This document shows positions 1 to 8,072 of a DNA stretch of 64,000 bases, in pieces. Within the stretch, counting starts at the first letter, position 1. Every line of letters begins with the position of its first letter. The notes below the pieces were generated by a model. That model ran no database searches and had not been told where the DNA came from. It was given only the letters and a program-made list of their open reading frames with translations. The position numbers and the translations under genes are program-made. The stretch comes from Panacibacter microcysteis (GTDB taxonomy: Bacteria > Bacteroidota > Bacteroidia > Chitinophagales > Chitinophagaceae), in the NCBI RefSeq assembly GCF_015831355.1, contig NZ_JADWYR010000001.1, positions 2,170,001 to 2,234,000 of the forward strand, given 5' to 3'.

Positions 1-297
1 GATTTTAAAAAACCAAATACGCTAACTTTCGAAGAGCCCGATACACGCACGTTCCGCAACCTGGCGCTGGCTACAGAGGCTTTACAAAAAGGTGGCAACA
101 TGCCCTGTATTTTAAATGCCGCCAACGAAATAGCCGTTTTTGCTTTCCTGCGCAACCGTATTGGTTTTCTTGATATTACAGAAATGGTAGAGCGTACCAT
201 GCACAAAATAGGCTTTATTGAAAACCCCACGCTGGATGAATATTTCGACAGCGATGGCGAAGCCCGCCATTTTGCCGCTTCTCTTATACAGATGTAA
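1..297 (+). CDS. dxr: 1-deoxy-D-xylulose 5-phosphate reductoisomerase, C-terminal part
   Basis: The open frame enters from the left edge and ends at a TAA at 295-297, giving the last 98 residues. It reads through a typical DXR C-terminus: the TRTFRNLALA stretch, a GG-NMPCILNAANEIAV core and a closing helical domain. DXR converts DXP to MEP in the non-mevalonate isoprenoid pathway and is cytosolic. The active-site and NADPH domains lie outside the window. The next gene downstream is rseP, an order I recall as common in bacteria. Identification rests on the NAANEIAV region and is secure for a fragment. Confidence 0.93.
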   Translation, partial: DFKKPNTLTFEEPDTRTFRNLALATEALQKGGNMPCILNAANEIAVFAFLRNRIGFLDITEMVERTMHKIGFIENPTLDEYFDSDGEARHFAASLIQM

Positions 298-339
298 ACC
301 GGCCATAATATCTGTTTTCGTTAACGGTTATTGTACTAT

Positions 340-394
340 TATTGCACCGGCTTTTACAGCGCTGTTCAGCTGTTGTTGTGTCACTCACTTGTAC
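340..394 (-). repeat. Family A repeat copy 1 (GTGTCAC form)
   Basis: Core GTTGTGTCACTCACTTGTAC at 375-394, 43 bases after the dxr stop. The outer end is degenerate. It faces copy 2 in the same 286-bp gap. Confidence 0.85.
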
Positions 395-488
395 GCCTTT
401 AGCTTTATTGAGCTTTGGCGATCAGGACAAAAACCGGCAGCATAAACACGGCAACGCCCGGTTCAAAGTGCTGAGCAATGAACAGAAC

Positions 489-543
489 GATGCAGTGTGC
501 GACGCAACGGCAGCTCCATTGAAATACAAAAGCCGGGTTCATA
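489..543 (+). repeat. Family A repeat copy 2 (GCGACGC form)
   Basis: Core GTGTGCGACGCAAC at 495-508, followed by the usual spacer and AAAGCCGGGTTCAT. The first bases of the GTACAAG end are mutated. It ends about 40 bases before the rseP start and is inverted relative to copy 1. Confidence 0.85.
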
Positions 544-583
544 AAATTTATCACGTAAAAAATCCTTCGGGTTACAAGGATAT

Positions 584-1948
584 ATGACTTTATTAGCGAT
601 TAACTGGGGCGATGCAGGAATACAGGCTTTACAGTTTATTCTTTCCTTCTCTATCATCGTTACACTACACGAATTAGGACACTTTCTTACCGCACGCTGG
701 TTCAAATGCCGTGTTGAAAAATTCTACCTGTTCTTTAATCCATGGTTTAGTTTATGGAAGAAAAAAATTGGCGAAACTGAATACGGTTTGGGCTGGGTGC
801 CATTTGGCGGCTATGTAAAAATATCCGGCATGATAGACGAGAGCATGGACAAAGAGCAAATGAAACTGCCGCCGCAACCGTACGAGTTTCGCGCAAAACC
901 CGCCTGGCAACGGCTCATTATTATGCTCGCCGGTATTATTGTAAATCTTATCCTCGGCTTTCTTATTTATGCCATGATGTTGTGGCATTGGGGCGAAGAA
1001 TATATTCCCACCAATAAGATGACGTATGGTATAGCAGCAGATTCATTGTCGCAAAGTATTGGTTTAAGAAGCGGCGATAAGATTATTGCTGCAGACGGTG
1101 AGTATGTAGACAAATTTGAAAAAATAAGAATGAATGTGTTGCTCAATTCAACCAAATCTTTAACGGTAGACAGGAATGGAGAAAAAGTAAACATTACAAT
1201 ACCGGAAGATTTTTCCAGCAAGCTTATTCATTTTAAAGATGTTGGTTATATCGGCTTACGTATGCCTTTTCTGGGTATAGATTCACTGGCATCAGATACA
1301 TCTGCAGCAGCTAAAGCCGGCATAAAGGCAAACGACAAAGTACTTTCAGTAAATGGTAAACCTGTTACCTATTTTGATGAATTCAGGTCAGTAGTAATTG
1401 CCAATAAAAAGAAGCCTGTAAATATGGTATTGCTGCGCGGCGCAGATACTGTACAGGTTACCGTAAATATCCCGGGAAGCGGCATGATAGGTATTGCCAA
1501 TAAAATAAATGAAAAGGTACTGGACTCTTTGTTTGAAGTAAAAAAGATCGATTATTCTTTTGGCGAATCCATTCCTGCAGCATTCAGAAAGAGTTATGAA
1601 ACACTGGAGTCTTACTGGTTGCAACTGAAATTAATTTTTGGTGGTAAAGTAAACCTCAACGAATCGTTGGGAAGTGTTTTCAGCATTGGTAAAATGTATT
1701 CTACCACCTGGGATTGGTTTACCTTCTGGGAGAGAACGGCATTTTTCTCATTGGTACTGGCGCTGATGAACCTTTTGCCAATACCTGGTCTTGATGGAGG
1801 GCATGCATTGTTCACATTAATAGAAATGATCAGTGGCCGTAAGCCAAGTGATAAATTCATGGAATATGCGCAAATGGTGGGTATGGTGCTGTTGCTCGGG
1901 TTAATGGCTTATGCATTAGGGCTGGACATATTCCGGATGTTTAAGTAA
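584..1948 (+). CDS. rseP: RIP metalloprotease RseP (site-2 protease)
   Basis: 454 residues. An intramembrane zinc protease of the M50 family that cleaves membrane-spanning regulators. The zinc motif HELGH is at residues 29-33 in the first membrane helix. One or two PDZ-like domains occupy roughly 130-330. The second motif, NLLPIPGLDGG, starts near residue 396 and supplies the third zinc ligand, Asp 404. C-terminal membrane helices follow. Length fits the family. It follows dxr across a gap carrying two family A repeats and ends at a strong terminator shared with the convergent gene. The substrate is unknown; no anti-sigma factor gene is next to it. Confidence 0.95.
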   Translation: MTLLAINWGDAGIQALQFILSFSIIVTLHELGHFLTARWFKCRVEKFYLFFNPWFSLWKKKIGETEYGLGWVPFGGYVKISGMIDESMDKEQMKLPPQPYEFRAKPAWQRLIIMLAGIIVNLILGFLIYAMMLWHWGEEYIPTNKMTYGIAADSLSQSIGLRSGDKIIAADGEYVDKFEKIRMNVLLNSTKSLTVDRNGEKVNITIPEDFSSKLIHFKDVGYIGLRMPFLGIDSLASDTSAAAKAGIKANDKVLSVNGKPVTYFDEFRSVVIANKKKPVNMVLLRGADTVQVTVNIPGSGMIGIANKINEKVLDSLFEVKKIDYSFGESIPAAFRKSYETLESYWLQLKLIFGGKVNLNESLGSVFSIGKMYSTTWDWFTFWERTAFFSLVLALMNLLPIPGLDGGHALFTLIEMISGRKPSDKFMEYAQMVGMVLLLGLMAYALGLDIFRMFK

Positions 1949-1970
1949 TACAACTGTCATAAAATATTTT

Positions 1971-2006
1971 AAAGGTTGACAAGCGAAAGCTGTCAACCTT
2001 TTTTTA
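1971..2006. terminator. Bidirectional terminator between rseP and the MutS-like gene
   Basis: An 11-bp perfect stem, AAAGGTTGACA / TGTCAACCTTT, closes a GC-rich loop (AGCGAAAGC) and runs into T7. The T-run overlaps the stop codon of the convergent gene at 2004-2006. Confidence 0.9.
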
Positions 2007-3806
2007 TAACTCGATGCCTATTTTTTTCATGAGTATAGAAGCATTGAGACTGGTGCAAATGCCATGCTTTAGTTTGTAATCGAAGTACAACTCTTCTCCC
2101 GCTACCTGCACATCAAAATGATAATTGGCAATGTTTTGAGGGTAGCCTGTTTCAAGTTTTGCAAGCTCCACATCATGCGTTGCAATAAGTGCTACGGCAT
2201 TTTCTTTAATAAGTTGTTTGATCAACGCCGCTGATCCTGTATGCCTGTCTAAAGAGTTGGTGCCACGCAATATTTCATCAAGCAATATAAAGGTGTCCGC
2301 ATGCTTACCCACTGCTTCAATAATTGATTTCAGCTTTTTAAGTTCTGCATAAAAAGTAGAGGTGTTTTCTGCAAGGTTATCTGTTATGCGCATACTGCTC
2401 ATCAGTTTAGCAATAGAAATGGTAAAGCTTTTGGCACACACCGGCGCACCCGTATACGCCAGTATCAAATTAATGCCAAGGCTCCGTAGAAACGTACTTT
2501 TACCAGCCATGTTAGAGCCGGTAATAAGATCTATGCGTGCTGTACCTTTTATGGTAAATGAATTGTTTACCCTGTTTGCCTGCGGTATAAGCGGGTGCCC
2601 GATAGCCTCGCCGGCTAATACAAAATGTTCGTCAGCTATAATCGGGTAAGCCCATTTTTCATGGTTGAATGCAAGCGTTGCCAGCGTGCCCGCTACCTCA
2701 ACAGAGGCAATGGTACTAAACCAACCGGGAACGGCAGCTTTATTTTTTTCTTTCCATTTTTTCAGGGCCATAAACTGCTGAAGGTCCCACAGCAGGAAAG
2801 TATTGAGCAGTATAAATGCAAAAACATTCAGTCTTACATCAAAGCGGTTCAATATTGCTTTTAGTTGCGCAATTTCACCGGACGCCTGCAGGTTGTTTTG
2901 CCGCAGCTCTTTTTGTAAACCGGCCAGCAGATCACTTTCAAATTTTTCTTTCTCAAACCAGTTTAGCTGGTTAGAGAGCACACTTATTTCAGGAACGATC
3001 CTCGACAATAAATGATATGTGCCTGTAATTTTTTTGCTGACAGCTAATGAAACGATATAAAAAATAAAGATGAGTGCCGACAAGGCAGTGGTGCTTACCA
3101 GGCCCGTAAAATAAAGTACCAGTGTGCCAACTGCTGCAGCGGGCAGCAAAAAACGTAAAATGTTCCAGTAAGACCGGGTATAATATTTTTCAGGTTCTGC
3201 AAGCCAGTTTAATACGCGCTGTTCTGTTTGTACGGTAATCTTCTGCCTGCTGCCAAATGCCTGTAACTGCTGCCGCCATTCCGGTTTTGAGGTAAGTTCT
3301 TTTACGGCTTGTTGCTGCTGCAGAATGTCGGTTTTAGGTAATGGTTGCAGCAGGCGTTCTGCCAGCAACGCTTTTGCTTTTTCTGCATGGCAGCGGTTAA
3401 TGTACTGGTACAACGATGCACGGCCAAAAAGGTCCAGGTCTGCTGCATAAGCATGGTTCCATGGTTCAAGGTCTTTACCATCGTATTGGTGATAATAATC
3501 GCCTTGCTGGTAGGCTATCTCATCTTTGTTAACAGCATGTAATGTTTCCAGGTTTTCGATAGTGCTTTTGTTATCAGAATCTTTTGAAACGATGAAAAGA
3601 AACAATGCCACACCGCCTGTTATAGTAGCTATAATATATGCTGTACCTGCATTCCAGGTGGCGTACACGGCAAGAATGGTAAGTGCAATAACGCCAAAAC
3701 GTAACCATCCAAAAAGGGTTCTCCTGCTGTAGCGTGTTTTTAGTGCAGTATCCAGTTCGGTTATTCTCTTATGATAATATGAGGCTGCAGTATCATTATT
3801 ATTCAT
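2004..3806 (-). CDS. Membrane-anchored MutS-like ATPase
   Basis: 600 residues from the ATG at 3806. The frame stays open further upstream, but that stretch overlaps a family A repeat and looks non-coding. The C-terminal third is a MutS domain V ATPase: Walker A GSNMAGKST near 430-438, Walker B ILLDE near 507-511, then the LRGTNS and ATHD motifs. The N-terminal half lacks the mismatch-binding domain and carries several hydrophobic segments: a pair near residues 35-75, another pair near 205-250, and one near 330. It is therefore a MutS-superfamily protein of the inner membrane, not the repair MutS. Function unknown; similar proteins are usually annotated simply as DNA mismatch repair protein in Bacteroidota. 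Confidence 0.85.
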   Translation of the reverse strand: MNNNDTAASYYHKRITELDTALKTRYSRRTLFGWLRFGVIALTILAVYATWNAGTAYIIATITGGVALFLFIVSKDSDNKSTIENLETLHAVNKDEIAYQQGDYYHQYDGKDLEPWNHAYAADLDLFGRASLYQYINRCHAEKAKALLAERLLQPLPKTDILQQQQAVKELTSKPEWRQQLQAFGSRQKITVQTEQRVLNWLAEPEKYYTRSYWNILRFLLPAAAVGTLVLYFTGLVSTTALSALIFIFYIVSLAVSKKITGTYHLLSRIVPEISVLSNQLNWFEKEKFESDLLAGLQKELRQNNLQASGEIAQLKAILNRFDVRLNVFAFILLNTFLLWDLQQFMALKKWKEKNKAAVPGWFSTIASVEVAGTLATLAFNHEKWAYPIIADEHFVLAGEAIGHPLIPQANRVNNSFTIKGTARIDLITGSNMAGKSTFLRSLGINLILAYTGAPVCAKSFTISIAKLMSSMRITDNLAENTSTFYAELKKLKSIIEAVGKHADTFILLDEILRGTNSLDRHTGSAALIKQLIKENAVALIATHDVELAKLETGYPQNIANYHFDVQVAGEELYFDYKLKHGICTSLNASILMKKIGIEL

Positions 3807-3931
3807 GCGGGTGAAGCTACGGAAAAGAGTTTTATGAAATAAATAGCGCGGTGTTTTGTAAATTTGCTGTTCGTTTGTGCAGTTCTTTGAAAATATGAGC
3901 GGGGTGCACGTTGCCGAAAAGCGTACAAAGC

Positions 3932-3986
3932 GCACAAGAGTGCGACGCAACGTACGTTTAATAGCAGCAATGCAGCCGGGCTCATA
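3932..3986 (+). repeat. Family A repeat copy 3 (GCGACGC form)
   Basis: Core GCACAAGAGTGCGACGCAAC at 3932-3951, then a spacer with TTAATAGCAGCAATGCA and the end GCCGGGCTCAT. It sits in the divergent gap between the MutS-like gene and tmRNA. Confidence 0.9.
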
Positions 3987-4037
3987 CCATCGTTTTACAT
4001 ACACAATATCTCACATCTTATATCGTACATTTTTTAT

Positions 4038-4411
4038 GGGGCTGTATTGGTTTTGACAGCATAGGTTACGGTAGGTGTAAGCATGCAGTGCGTTGTATCA
4101 TTAGCACTTAAATCTGAAGATTCAAACATTAAATGGCAATACTCAGTATGCCATGGCTGCCTAATCAGTGATTAGTTAGTCATTAGGGCCGCGTTGAGCC
4201 GGTTGTTCTGTTGCCACGCTCCGCCGCCGACTCAAAAAACAAATACAGAATGCTGTAATGGAAGGCTGTGACCATTGCAAAAGACTATGCAGCTAAGCGC
4301 AGGGTCGGTTTGTTCATTTCCTGCTTTGTGCCGACAAATAATAATGGAATAAGCATGTAGAAAGCTTATGGTAATTGTGTTTGGACAGGGGTTCGAGTCC
4401 CCTCAGCTCCA
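4038..4411 (+). ncRNA. ssrA: Transfer-messenger RNA (tmRNA)
   Basis: The 5' end GGGGCUG pairs with the 3' CAGCUCC to form the acceptor stem. The 3' end carries a T-arm with GGTTCGAGTCC, and position 4411 is the discriminator A; CCA is not encoded (CTA follows). The tag reading frame is at 4135-4161 and ends at TAA 4162-4164. Reading from the GGC resume codon gives GNTQYAMAA. It rescues stalled ribosomes with SmpB and tags products for proteolysis. The rest folds as pseudoknot domains that I did not model. A terminator follows directly. Confidence 0.95.
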
Positions 4412-4413
4412 CT

Positions 4414-4447
4414 AAAGCCACCATTGACAAACAATGGCGGCTTTTTT
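4414..4447 (+). terminator. tmRNA terminator
   Basis: Stem AAAGCC-CCATTG / CAATGG-GGCTTT with a one-base bulge on each side, followed by a run of T. It begins immediately after the mature tmRNA end. Confidence 0.88.
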
Positions 4448-4469
4448 ATTTACTTCCTGTAGTATTTTT

Positions 4470-4524
4470 TATGTAGTCAGCAGTAGTTTTTTATGGCATC
4501 GCCTGTTGCCACGCTCGGTTCATG
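4470..4524 (-). repeat. Divergent family A copy (third core form)
   Basis: The flank ATGGCATCGCCTGTTG before the core and GTTCCGTTTTTATGGCGGC after it match other copies (compare 47675-47730). The core itself reads GTTGCCACGCTCGGTTCATG at 4505-4524 instead of the usual GTTGYGTC form. The 14-mer CTGTTGCCACGCTC also occurs inside tmRNA at 4208-4221. Confidence 0.6.
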
Positions 4525-4665
4525 GTTCCGTTTTTATGGCGGCTTGCCGCGTTCAGAAACACCGGCGTGCTTATATTTTACTGCAACACTCAAAACTGCC
4601 GGCACTGCACACTTTTCAATCTTCTCATCCATTCATTCACTATCTTACGCCAAAGAAAAGACCTT

Positions 4666-5763
4666 ATGCAAAGAATAAAGATTGCTGCAGGCTTTATAGC
4701 ACTGTCTCTTAATGCTGCCGCGCAAAATGCACCGGTATTAAAAGTAAACAGCTTTTACAAGCCAGCTGAGAACCCCATTGTACGGGCAGACTCCTCTTAT
4801 ACTTTTAAGGATCCTATAAAAAATGAAACAGTGAAATGGCAGAAAGCAGATGTTTTCAATCCTGCTGCCATTGTTAAAGACAATAAGGTCTTCCTGCTCT
4901 ACCGCTGCGAAGATAATCCTGCGGCACACCTGGGCGGCAGAACCTCACGCTTAGGCCTTGCCGAAAGCGAAGATGGCATACATTTTAAAAAATTTCCTGA
5001 GCCCGTTTTATACCCCGATAAAGATGCTTACCAGGAATATGATTTTCCCGGCGGTTGCGAAGATCCGCGGCTGGTGCAAACGGAAGAAGGCATGTACGTT
5101 GTGGCTTATACAGCTTGGAACTATGAAGTGCCGAGGCTGAGTATTGCCTTCTCAAAGGATCTTTTTCACTGGGAGAAAAAAGGCCCTGCATTTTTAAAAG
5201 CGCATAATGGAAAATATGCCAACGAAGCCAGCAAGTCCGGTTCTATTATCACCAGGTGGTTAAATGGTAAACCTGTTGCCGCAAAAATTGATGGTAAGTA
5301 CTGGATGTACTGGGGTGAGCATATTATTAACCTTGCATGGAGCGAAAACCTGTACGACTGGAATCCGCTGCTTGATGAAAAAGGTGATCTGCTGGCTGTT
5401 GTAAGAACAAGACCTAAAATGTTTGACAGTGATCTTACCGAATGTGGCCCGCCGGCAATAATTACCGACAAAGGAATTGAGTTATTGTACAATGGTAAGA
5501 ACGCCACAAACCAAAATGCGGCCACAGATCTGCCGCAAGGTATGTATTCGGTTGGTCGTGTTATTTTCGATGTTAAAGACCCCAAAAAAGTAGTGGAACG
5601 TTTAGATCAGCCGTTTTTGCGGCCAACACTTCCGCATGAAGTAACCGGCCAATACCAGGCAGGAACAACATTTGCTGAAGCATTGGTGTATTTTAAAAAC
5701 AAATGGTTCCTGTATTATGGCACCGCAGATTCATTTGTGGGCGTTGCAGTAACAAAAGACTAA
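4666..5763 (+). CDS. Glycoside hydrolase family 130 protein, exported
   Basis: 365 residues from ATG 4666. This start gives a signal peptide (MQRIKIAAGFIALSLNAAAQ); the longer open frame overlaps a repeat remnant. GH130 enzymes are mostly beta-mannoside phosphorylases or hydrolases with a five-bladed beta-propeller. Recognisable stretches are FNPAAIVKDNKVFLLYRCED, GCEDPRLV, TECGPPAI, and the C-terminal WFLYYGTADSFVGVA. The signal peptide implies a periplasmic or surface location, so a hydrolase or scavenging role on mannosides is plausible. No other polysaccharide-utilisation genes are adjacent, so the substrate is open. Confidence 0.88.
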   Translation: MQRIKIAAGFIALSLNAAAQNAPVLKVNSFYKPAENPIVRADSSYTFKDPIKNETVKWQKADVFNPAAIVKDNKVFLLYRCEDNPAAHLGGRTSRLGLAESEDGIHFKKFPEPVLYPDKDAYQEYDFPGGCEDPRLVQTEEGMYVVAYTAWNYEVPRLSIAFSKDLFHWEKKGPAFLKAHNGKYANEASKSGSIITRWLNGKPVAAKIDGKYWMYWGEHIINLAWSENLYDWNPLLDEKGDLLAVVRTRPKMFDSDLTECGPPAIITDKGIELLYNGKNATNQNAATDLPQGMYSVGRVIFDVKDPKKVVERLDQPFLRPTLPHEVTGQYQAGTTFAEALVYFKNKWFLYYGTADSFVGVAVTKD

Positions 5764-5788
5764 AGATTTTTGCGAAAGCGTATACAGC

Positions 5789-5820
5789 AAAAGGTCTCCG
5801 CAGCGGGGCCTTTTGTTTTT
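5789..5820 (+). terminator. Terminator after the GH130 gene
   Basis: Imperfect stem AAAAGGTCTCCGC / GCGGGGCCTTTT followed by G and a T run. Confidence 0.75.
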
Positions 5821-5831
5821 TATTTTCCAAC

Positions 5832-5845
5832 GTGATGGAAGTCAC
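5832..5845. promoter_or_regulatory. CRP/FNR-type operator, copy 1
   Basis: GTGATGGAAGTCAC, that is GTGA-N6-TCAC, the half-site spacing of CRP/FNR-family regulators. It lies 62 bases before the persulfide dioxygenase start. A possible -7 element CAAATTTG follows at 5868-5875 (consensus TAnnTTTG, first base off). The same arrangement recurs at 8012-8025. Confidence 0.65.
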
Positions 5846-5907
5846 AATCCGGTGGTTTTATACACCTCAAATTTGTGTGGTATTAATAAACATAAAAATT
5901 GAGTTGT

Positions 5908-7326
5908 ATGAAAATAGAACAAATCTATACCGGTTGTCTTGCACAAGGCGCTTATTATATTGAGAGCGATGGCGAAGCTGTAGTAATTGACCCATTGCGG
6001 GAAGTAGAACCCTATATACAAAAAGCAGCCCGCAATGGTGCCACCATTAAGTATGTACTGGAAACGCATTTTCATGCAGATTTTGTTTCCGGGCACTTAG
6101 ACCTTGCTAAGAAAACAGGTGCTACCATAGTATATGGCCCTACTGCAAAACCCGGTTTTGCAGCACATGTAGCTACAGATGGAGAAGTGTTGAAAGTGGG
6201 CAAAGTAACTTTTAAAGTAATGCATACGCCAGGCCATACAATGGAGAGCACATGTTATCTTTTGGCAGATGAAAGCGGAAAAGACACAGGCATATTTACC
6301 GGTGACACATTGTTTATAGGCGATGTTGGCCGCCCCGACCTTGCGCAGAAAGTGATCGCAGCATTAACACAGGAAAAACTGGCAGCACATTTATACGAGT
6401 CGCTGCAATATAAAATTATGCCACTGGCAGATGATATTGTTGTATACCCTGCACACGGCGCCGGCAGTGCATGCGGTAAAAATATGAGTAAAGAAACCAC
6501 AGATACACTGGGCCACCAGAAAGCAACCAATTATGCACTGCGTAAAGGGCTTACCAAAGAACAGTTTATACAGGAAGTACTCACAGGCTTAACGCCGCCA
6601 CCCGCATATTTTCCATTGAATGTTTTGATGAACATAAAAGGTTACGATAGTATAGATGAGGTATTGCAACGTGGCCGCCACGAACTTACACCCGATGCTT
6701 TTGAAGCTGCAGCCAATGAAACAAACGCATTGATCCTCGATACAAGAGATGCACAGGTTTTTGCCAAAGGCTTTATACCTAATGCTATCAACATCGGTAT
6801 AGACGGCAGCTTTGCGCCATGGGTAGGTACCATGATACCAGATGTAAAACAGGAAATACTGCTTGTAGCAGAGCCGGGCAGGGAAGAAGAAGTTATTACG
6901 CGCCTGGCACGCGTAGGCTACGATTTTACCATTGGCTACCTGAAAGGTGGCTTCGATGCATGGAAAGCAGCAGGCAAAGAAACAGACACCATAACCTCTG
7001 TAACTGCAGATGAAGTGGCAGATGCATTAAAGAAAAATGATATGCATATACTAGATGTGCGTAAGAAAAGTGAATACGACAGCGAGCATGTTGTAGCTGC
7101 AGAAAATGCGCCGCTCGATTATATAAACGACAGCATGTTGCTTGTAGATAAAAGCAAACAATACTTTGTGCATTGCGCAGGTGGTTACAGGTCTATGATC
7201 TTTATCTCTGTTTTAAAAGCAAGGGGCTACAATAACCTGGTTGATGTAAAAGGTGGTTTTAAAGCATTGAAAGAAAGCGGCAACTTTAAAATAACCGACT
7301 ACGTTTGCCCTACAACGTTGTTATAG
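5908..7326 (+). CDS. Persulfide dioxygenase-like metallo-beta-lactamase-fold protein with two rhodanese domains
   Basis: 472 residues from ATG 5908. The N-terminal metallo-beta-lactamase domain has THFHADFVSGH (His 54, His 56, Asp 58, His 63), then HTPGHTMES and TGDTLFIGDVGRPDL, the pattern of ETHE1-type persulfide dioxygenases. Two rhodanese domains follow. The first (about 265-365) has no cysteine at its active-site loop and is probably structural. The second has the loop HCAGGYRS with Cys 423. Expected role: oxidation of glutathione or protein persulfide to sulfite with sulfur transfer. It heads a locus with two small membrane proteins and an SQR-like pseudogene, which fits sulfide detoxification. 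A CRP/FNR-type site lies upstream. Confidence 0.9.
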   Translation: MKIEQIYTGCLAQGAYYIESDGEAVVIDPLREVEPYIQKAARNGATIKYVLETHFHADFVSGHLDLAKKTGATIVYGPTAKPGFAAHVATDGEVLKVGKVTFKVMHTPGHTMESTCYLLADESGKDTGIFTGDTLFIGDVGRPDLAQKVIAALTQEKLAAHLYESLQYKIMPLADDIVVYPAHGAGSACGKNMSKETTDTLGHQKATNYALRKGLTKEQFIQEVLTGLTPPPAYFPLNVLMNIKGYDSIDEVLQRGRHELTPDAFEAAANETNALILDTRDAQVFAKGFIPNAINIGIDGSFAPWVGTMIPDVKQEILLVAEPGREEEVITRLARVGYDFTIGYLKGGFDAWKAAGKETDTITSVTADEVADALKKNDMHILDVRKKSEYDSEHVVAAENAPLDYINDSMLLVDKSKQYFVHCAGGYRSMIFISVLKARGYNNLVDVKGGFKALKESGNFKITDYVCPTTLL

Positions 7327-7329
7327 TTT

Positions 7330-7384
7330 TATTAGCCAAACTGCATTACTACTATTAAGCCTGTGTTGCGTCGCACTCTTGTGC
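7330..7384 (-). repeat. Family A repeat copy 4 (GCGACGC form)
   Basis: Core GTTGCGTCGCACTCTTGTGC at 7365-7384, preceded by CTGCATTACTACTATTAAGC. It begins just after the dioxygenase stop and faces copy 5. Confidence 0.9.
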
Positions 7385-7458
7385 GTTCGGTTGTAAACCC
7401 GGCAATGTGCACGGCGCTACATTTATTACGATGTACGTTGCTGCCCTTACTTGTTACA

Positions 7459-7513
7459 GTACAAGTGTGCGACGCAACAGAAGCTTCATCTGTGATGCAA
7501 AAGCCTGGTACAA
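7459..7513 (+). repeat. Family A repeat copy 5 (GCGACGC form)
   Basis: Core GTACAAGTGTGCGACGCAAC at 7459-7478, ending in AAAGCCTGGTACA four bases before the next start codon. With copy 4 it makes an inverted doublet inside an apparent operon. Confidence 0.92.
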
Positions 7514-7517
7514 AATT

Positions 7518-7760
7518 ATGTATACAATATTAACGGAATGGAATGTAATGCGCATTTTGCGGCTGACCATAGGTATTATGGCCCTCGTGCAGGCATTCAC
7601 CGAAGGTTCATGGATAATGGGCATTGCAGGTTTTTTTGTAATGATAGCTGCAATTGCTAACTTAGGTTGCTGTGGCCCTGCTGGCTGTGCAGTAAGCAAG
7701 CAAAGAAAGCAACGCCACATAAACAAAGAAGGAATAACATATGAAGAGTTGGGTAAATAA
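7518..7760 (+). CDS. Small membrane protein, YgaP/DUF2892-like
   Basis: 80 residues from ATG 7518; ATG 7548 is also possible. Two hydrophobic segments follow MRILRLTIGIMALVQAF and WIMGIAGFFVMIAAIANLG, then a cysteine-rich turn (GCCGPAGC) and a basic tail. This matches the membrane module found in YgaP-type rhodaneses and as stand-alone proteins in sulfur loci. The paired cysteines suggest sulfane-sulfur handling, which is inference. It overlaps the next gene by 20 bases. The upstream spacer holds an inverted pair of family A repeats. Confidence 0.75.
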   Translation: MYTILTEWNVMRILRLTIGIMALVQAFTEGSWIMGIAGFFVMIAAIANLGCCGPAGCAVSKQRKQRHINKEGITYEELGK

Positions 7761-7950
7761 AAATATTTTATACATAGCCGGGGCTTTTGCCGGCGCACTT
7801 GCCGGCTATCTGTACTGGAAGTTTATTGGGTGCACTTCTGGCACATGTGCTATCACAAGCAAGCCTGTAAACAGTACTGTTTATTTTGCTGTAATGGGGG
7901 CCTTATTATTTGGTATGTTTCGCAAAGAAAAAAAGCATACAGAAGTATAA
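7741..7950 (+). CDS. DUF6132-like small membrane protein
   Basis: 69 residues with two predicted membrane helices (about 9-27 and 46-61). Between them is the cysteine-containing loop IGCTSGTCAITSKPVNS, typical of small proteins annotated as DUF6132 in Bacteroidota. The start codon overlaps the end of the upstream gene by 20 bases, indicating translational coupling. Its function is not known. The CTSGTC loop and its position between a persulfide dioxygenase and an SQR-like pseudogene point to sulfur transfer or transport. A terminator follows. Confidence 0.75.
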   Translation: MKSWVNKNILYIAGAFAGALAGYLYWKFIGCTSGTCAITSKPVNSTVYFAVMGALLFGMFRKEKKHTEV

Positions 7951-7971
7951 TTTTTTTGCTGGTGGTAATGT

Positions 7972-8001
7972 AAAAGCTTTCTGAAAAGAAAGCTTTTTTT
8001 A
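7972..8001 (+). terminator. Terminator of the persulfide dioxygenase operon
   Basis: Stem AAAGCTTTC / GAAAGCTTT with loop TGAAAA, followed by T7. It separates the operon from the SQR-like pseudogene, which has its own promoter region. Confidence 0.88.
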
Positions 8002-8011
8002 TTTTTCGAAG

Positions 8012-8036
8012 GTGATAAATGTCACGTTTATTTTTG
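8012..8036 (+). promoter_or_regulatory. CRP/FNR-type operator copy 2 and -7 promoter element
   Basis: GTGATAAATGTCAC (GTGA-N6-TCAC) at 8012-8025 matches the site at 5832-5845 in 10 of 14 positions, including both arms. TATTTTTG at 8029-8036 is a perfect TAnnTTTG element of the Bacteroidota primary sigma factor. The operator lies immediately upstream, where a bound protein would contact or block polymerase. Confidence 0.65.
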
Positions 8037-8072
8037 CACGAAGGTTTAGTATGCTGCTATAAAAAGATTGCT

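Noticed and set aside
3807-4004. N-terminal extension of the MutS-like protein to 666 residues
   Set aside because: The added stretch includes family A copy 3 and reads as low-complexity translation of repeat DNA. ATG 3806 begins a normal soluble N-terminus.
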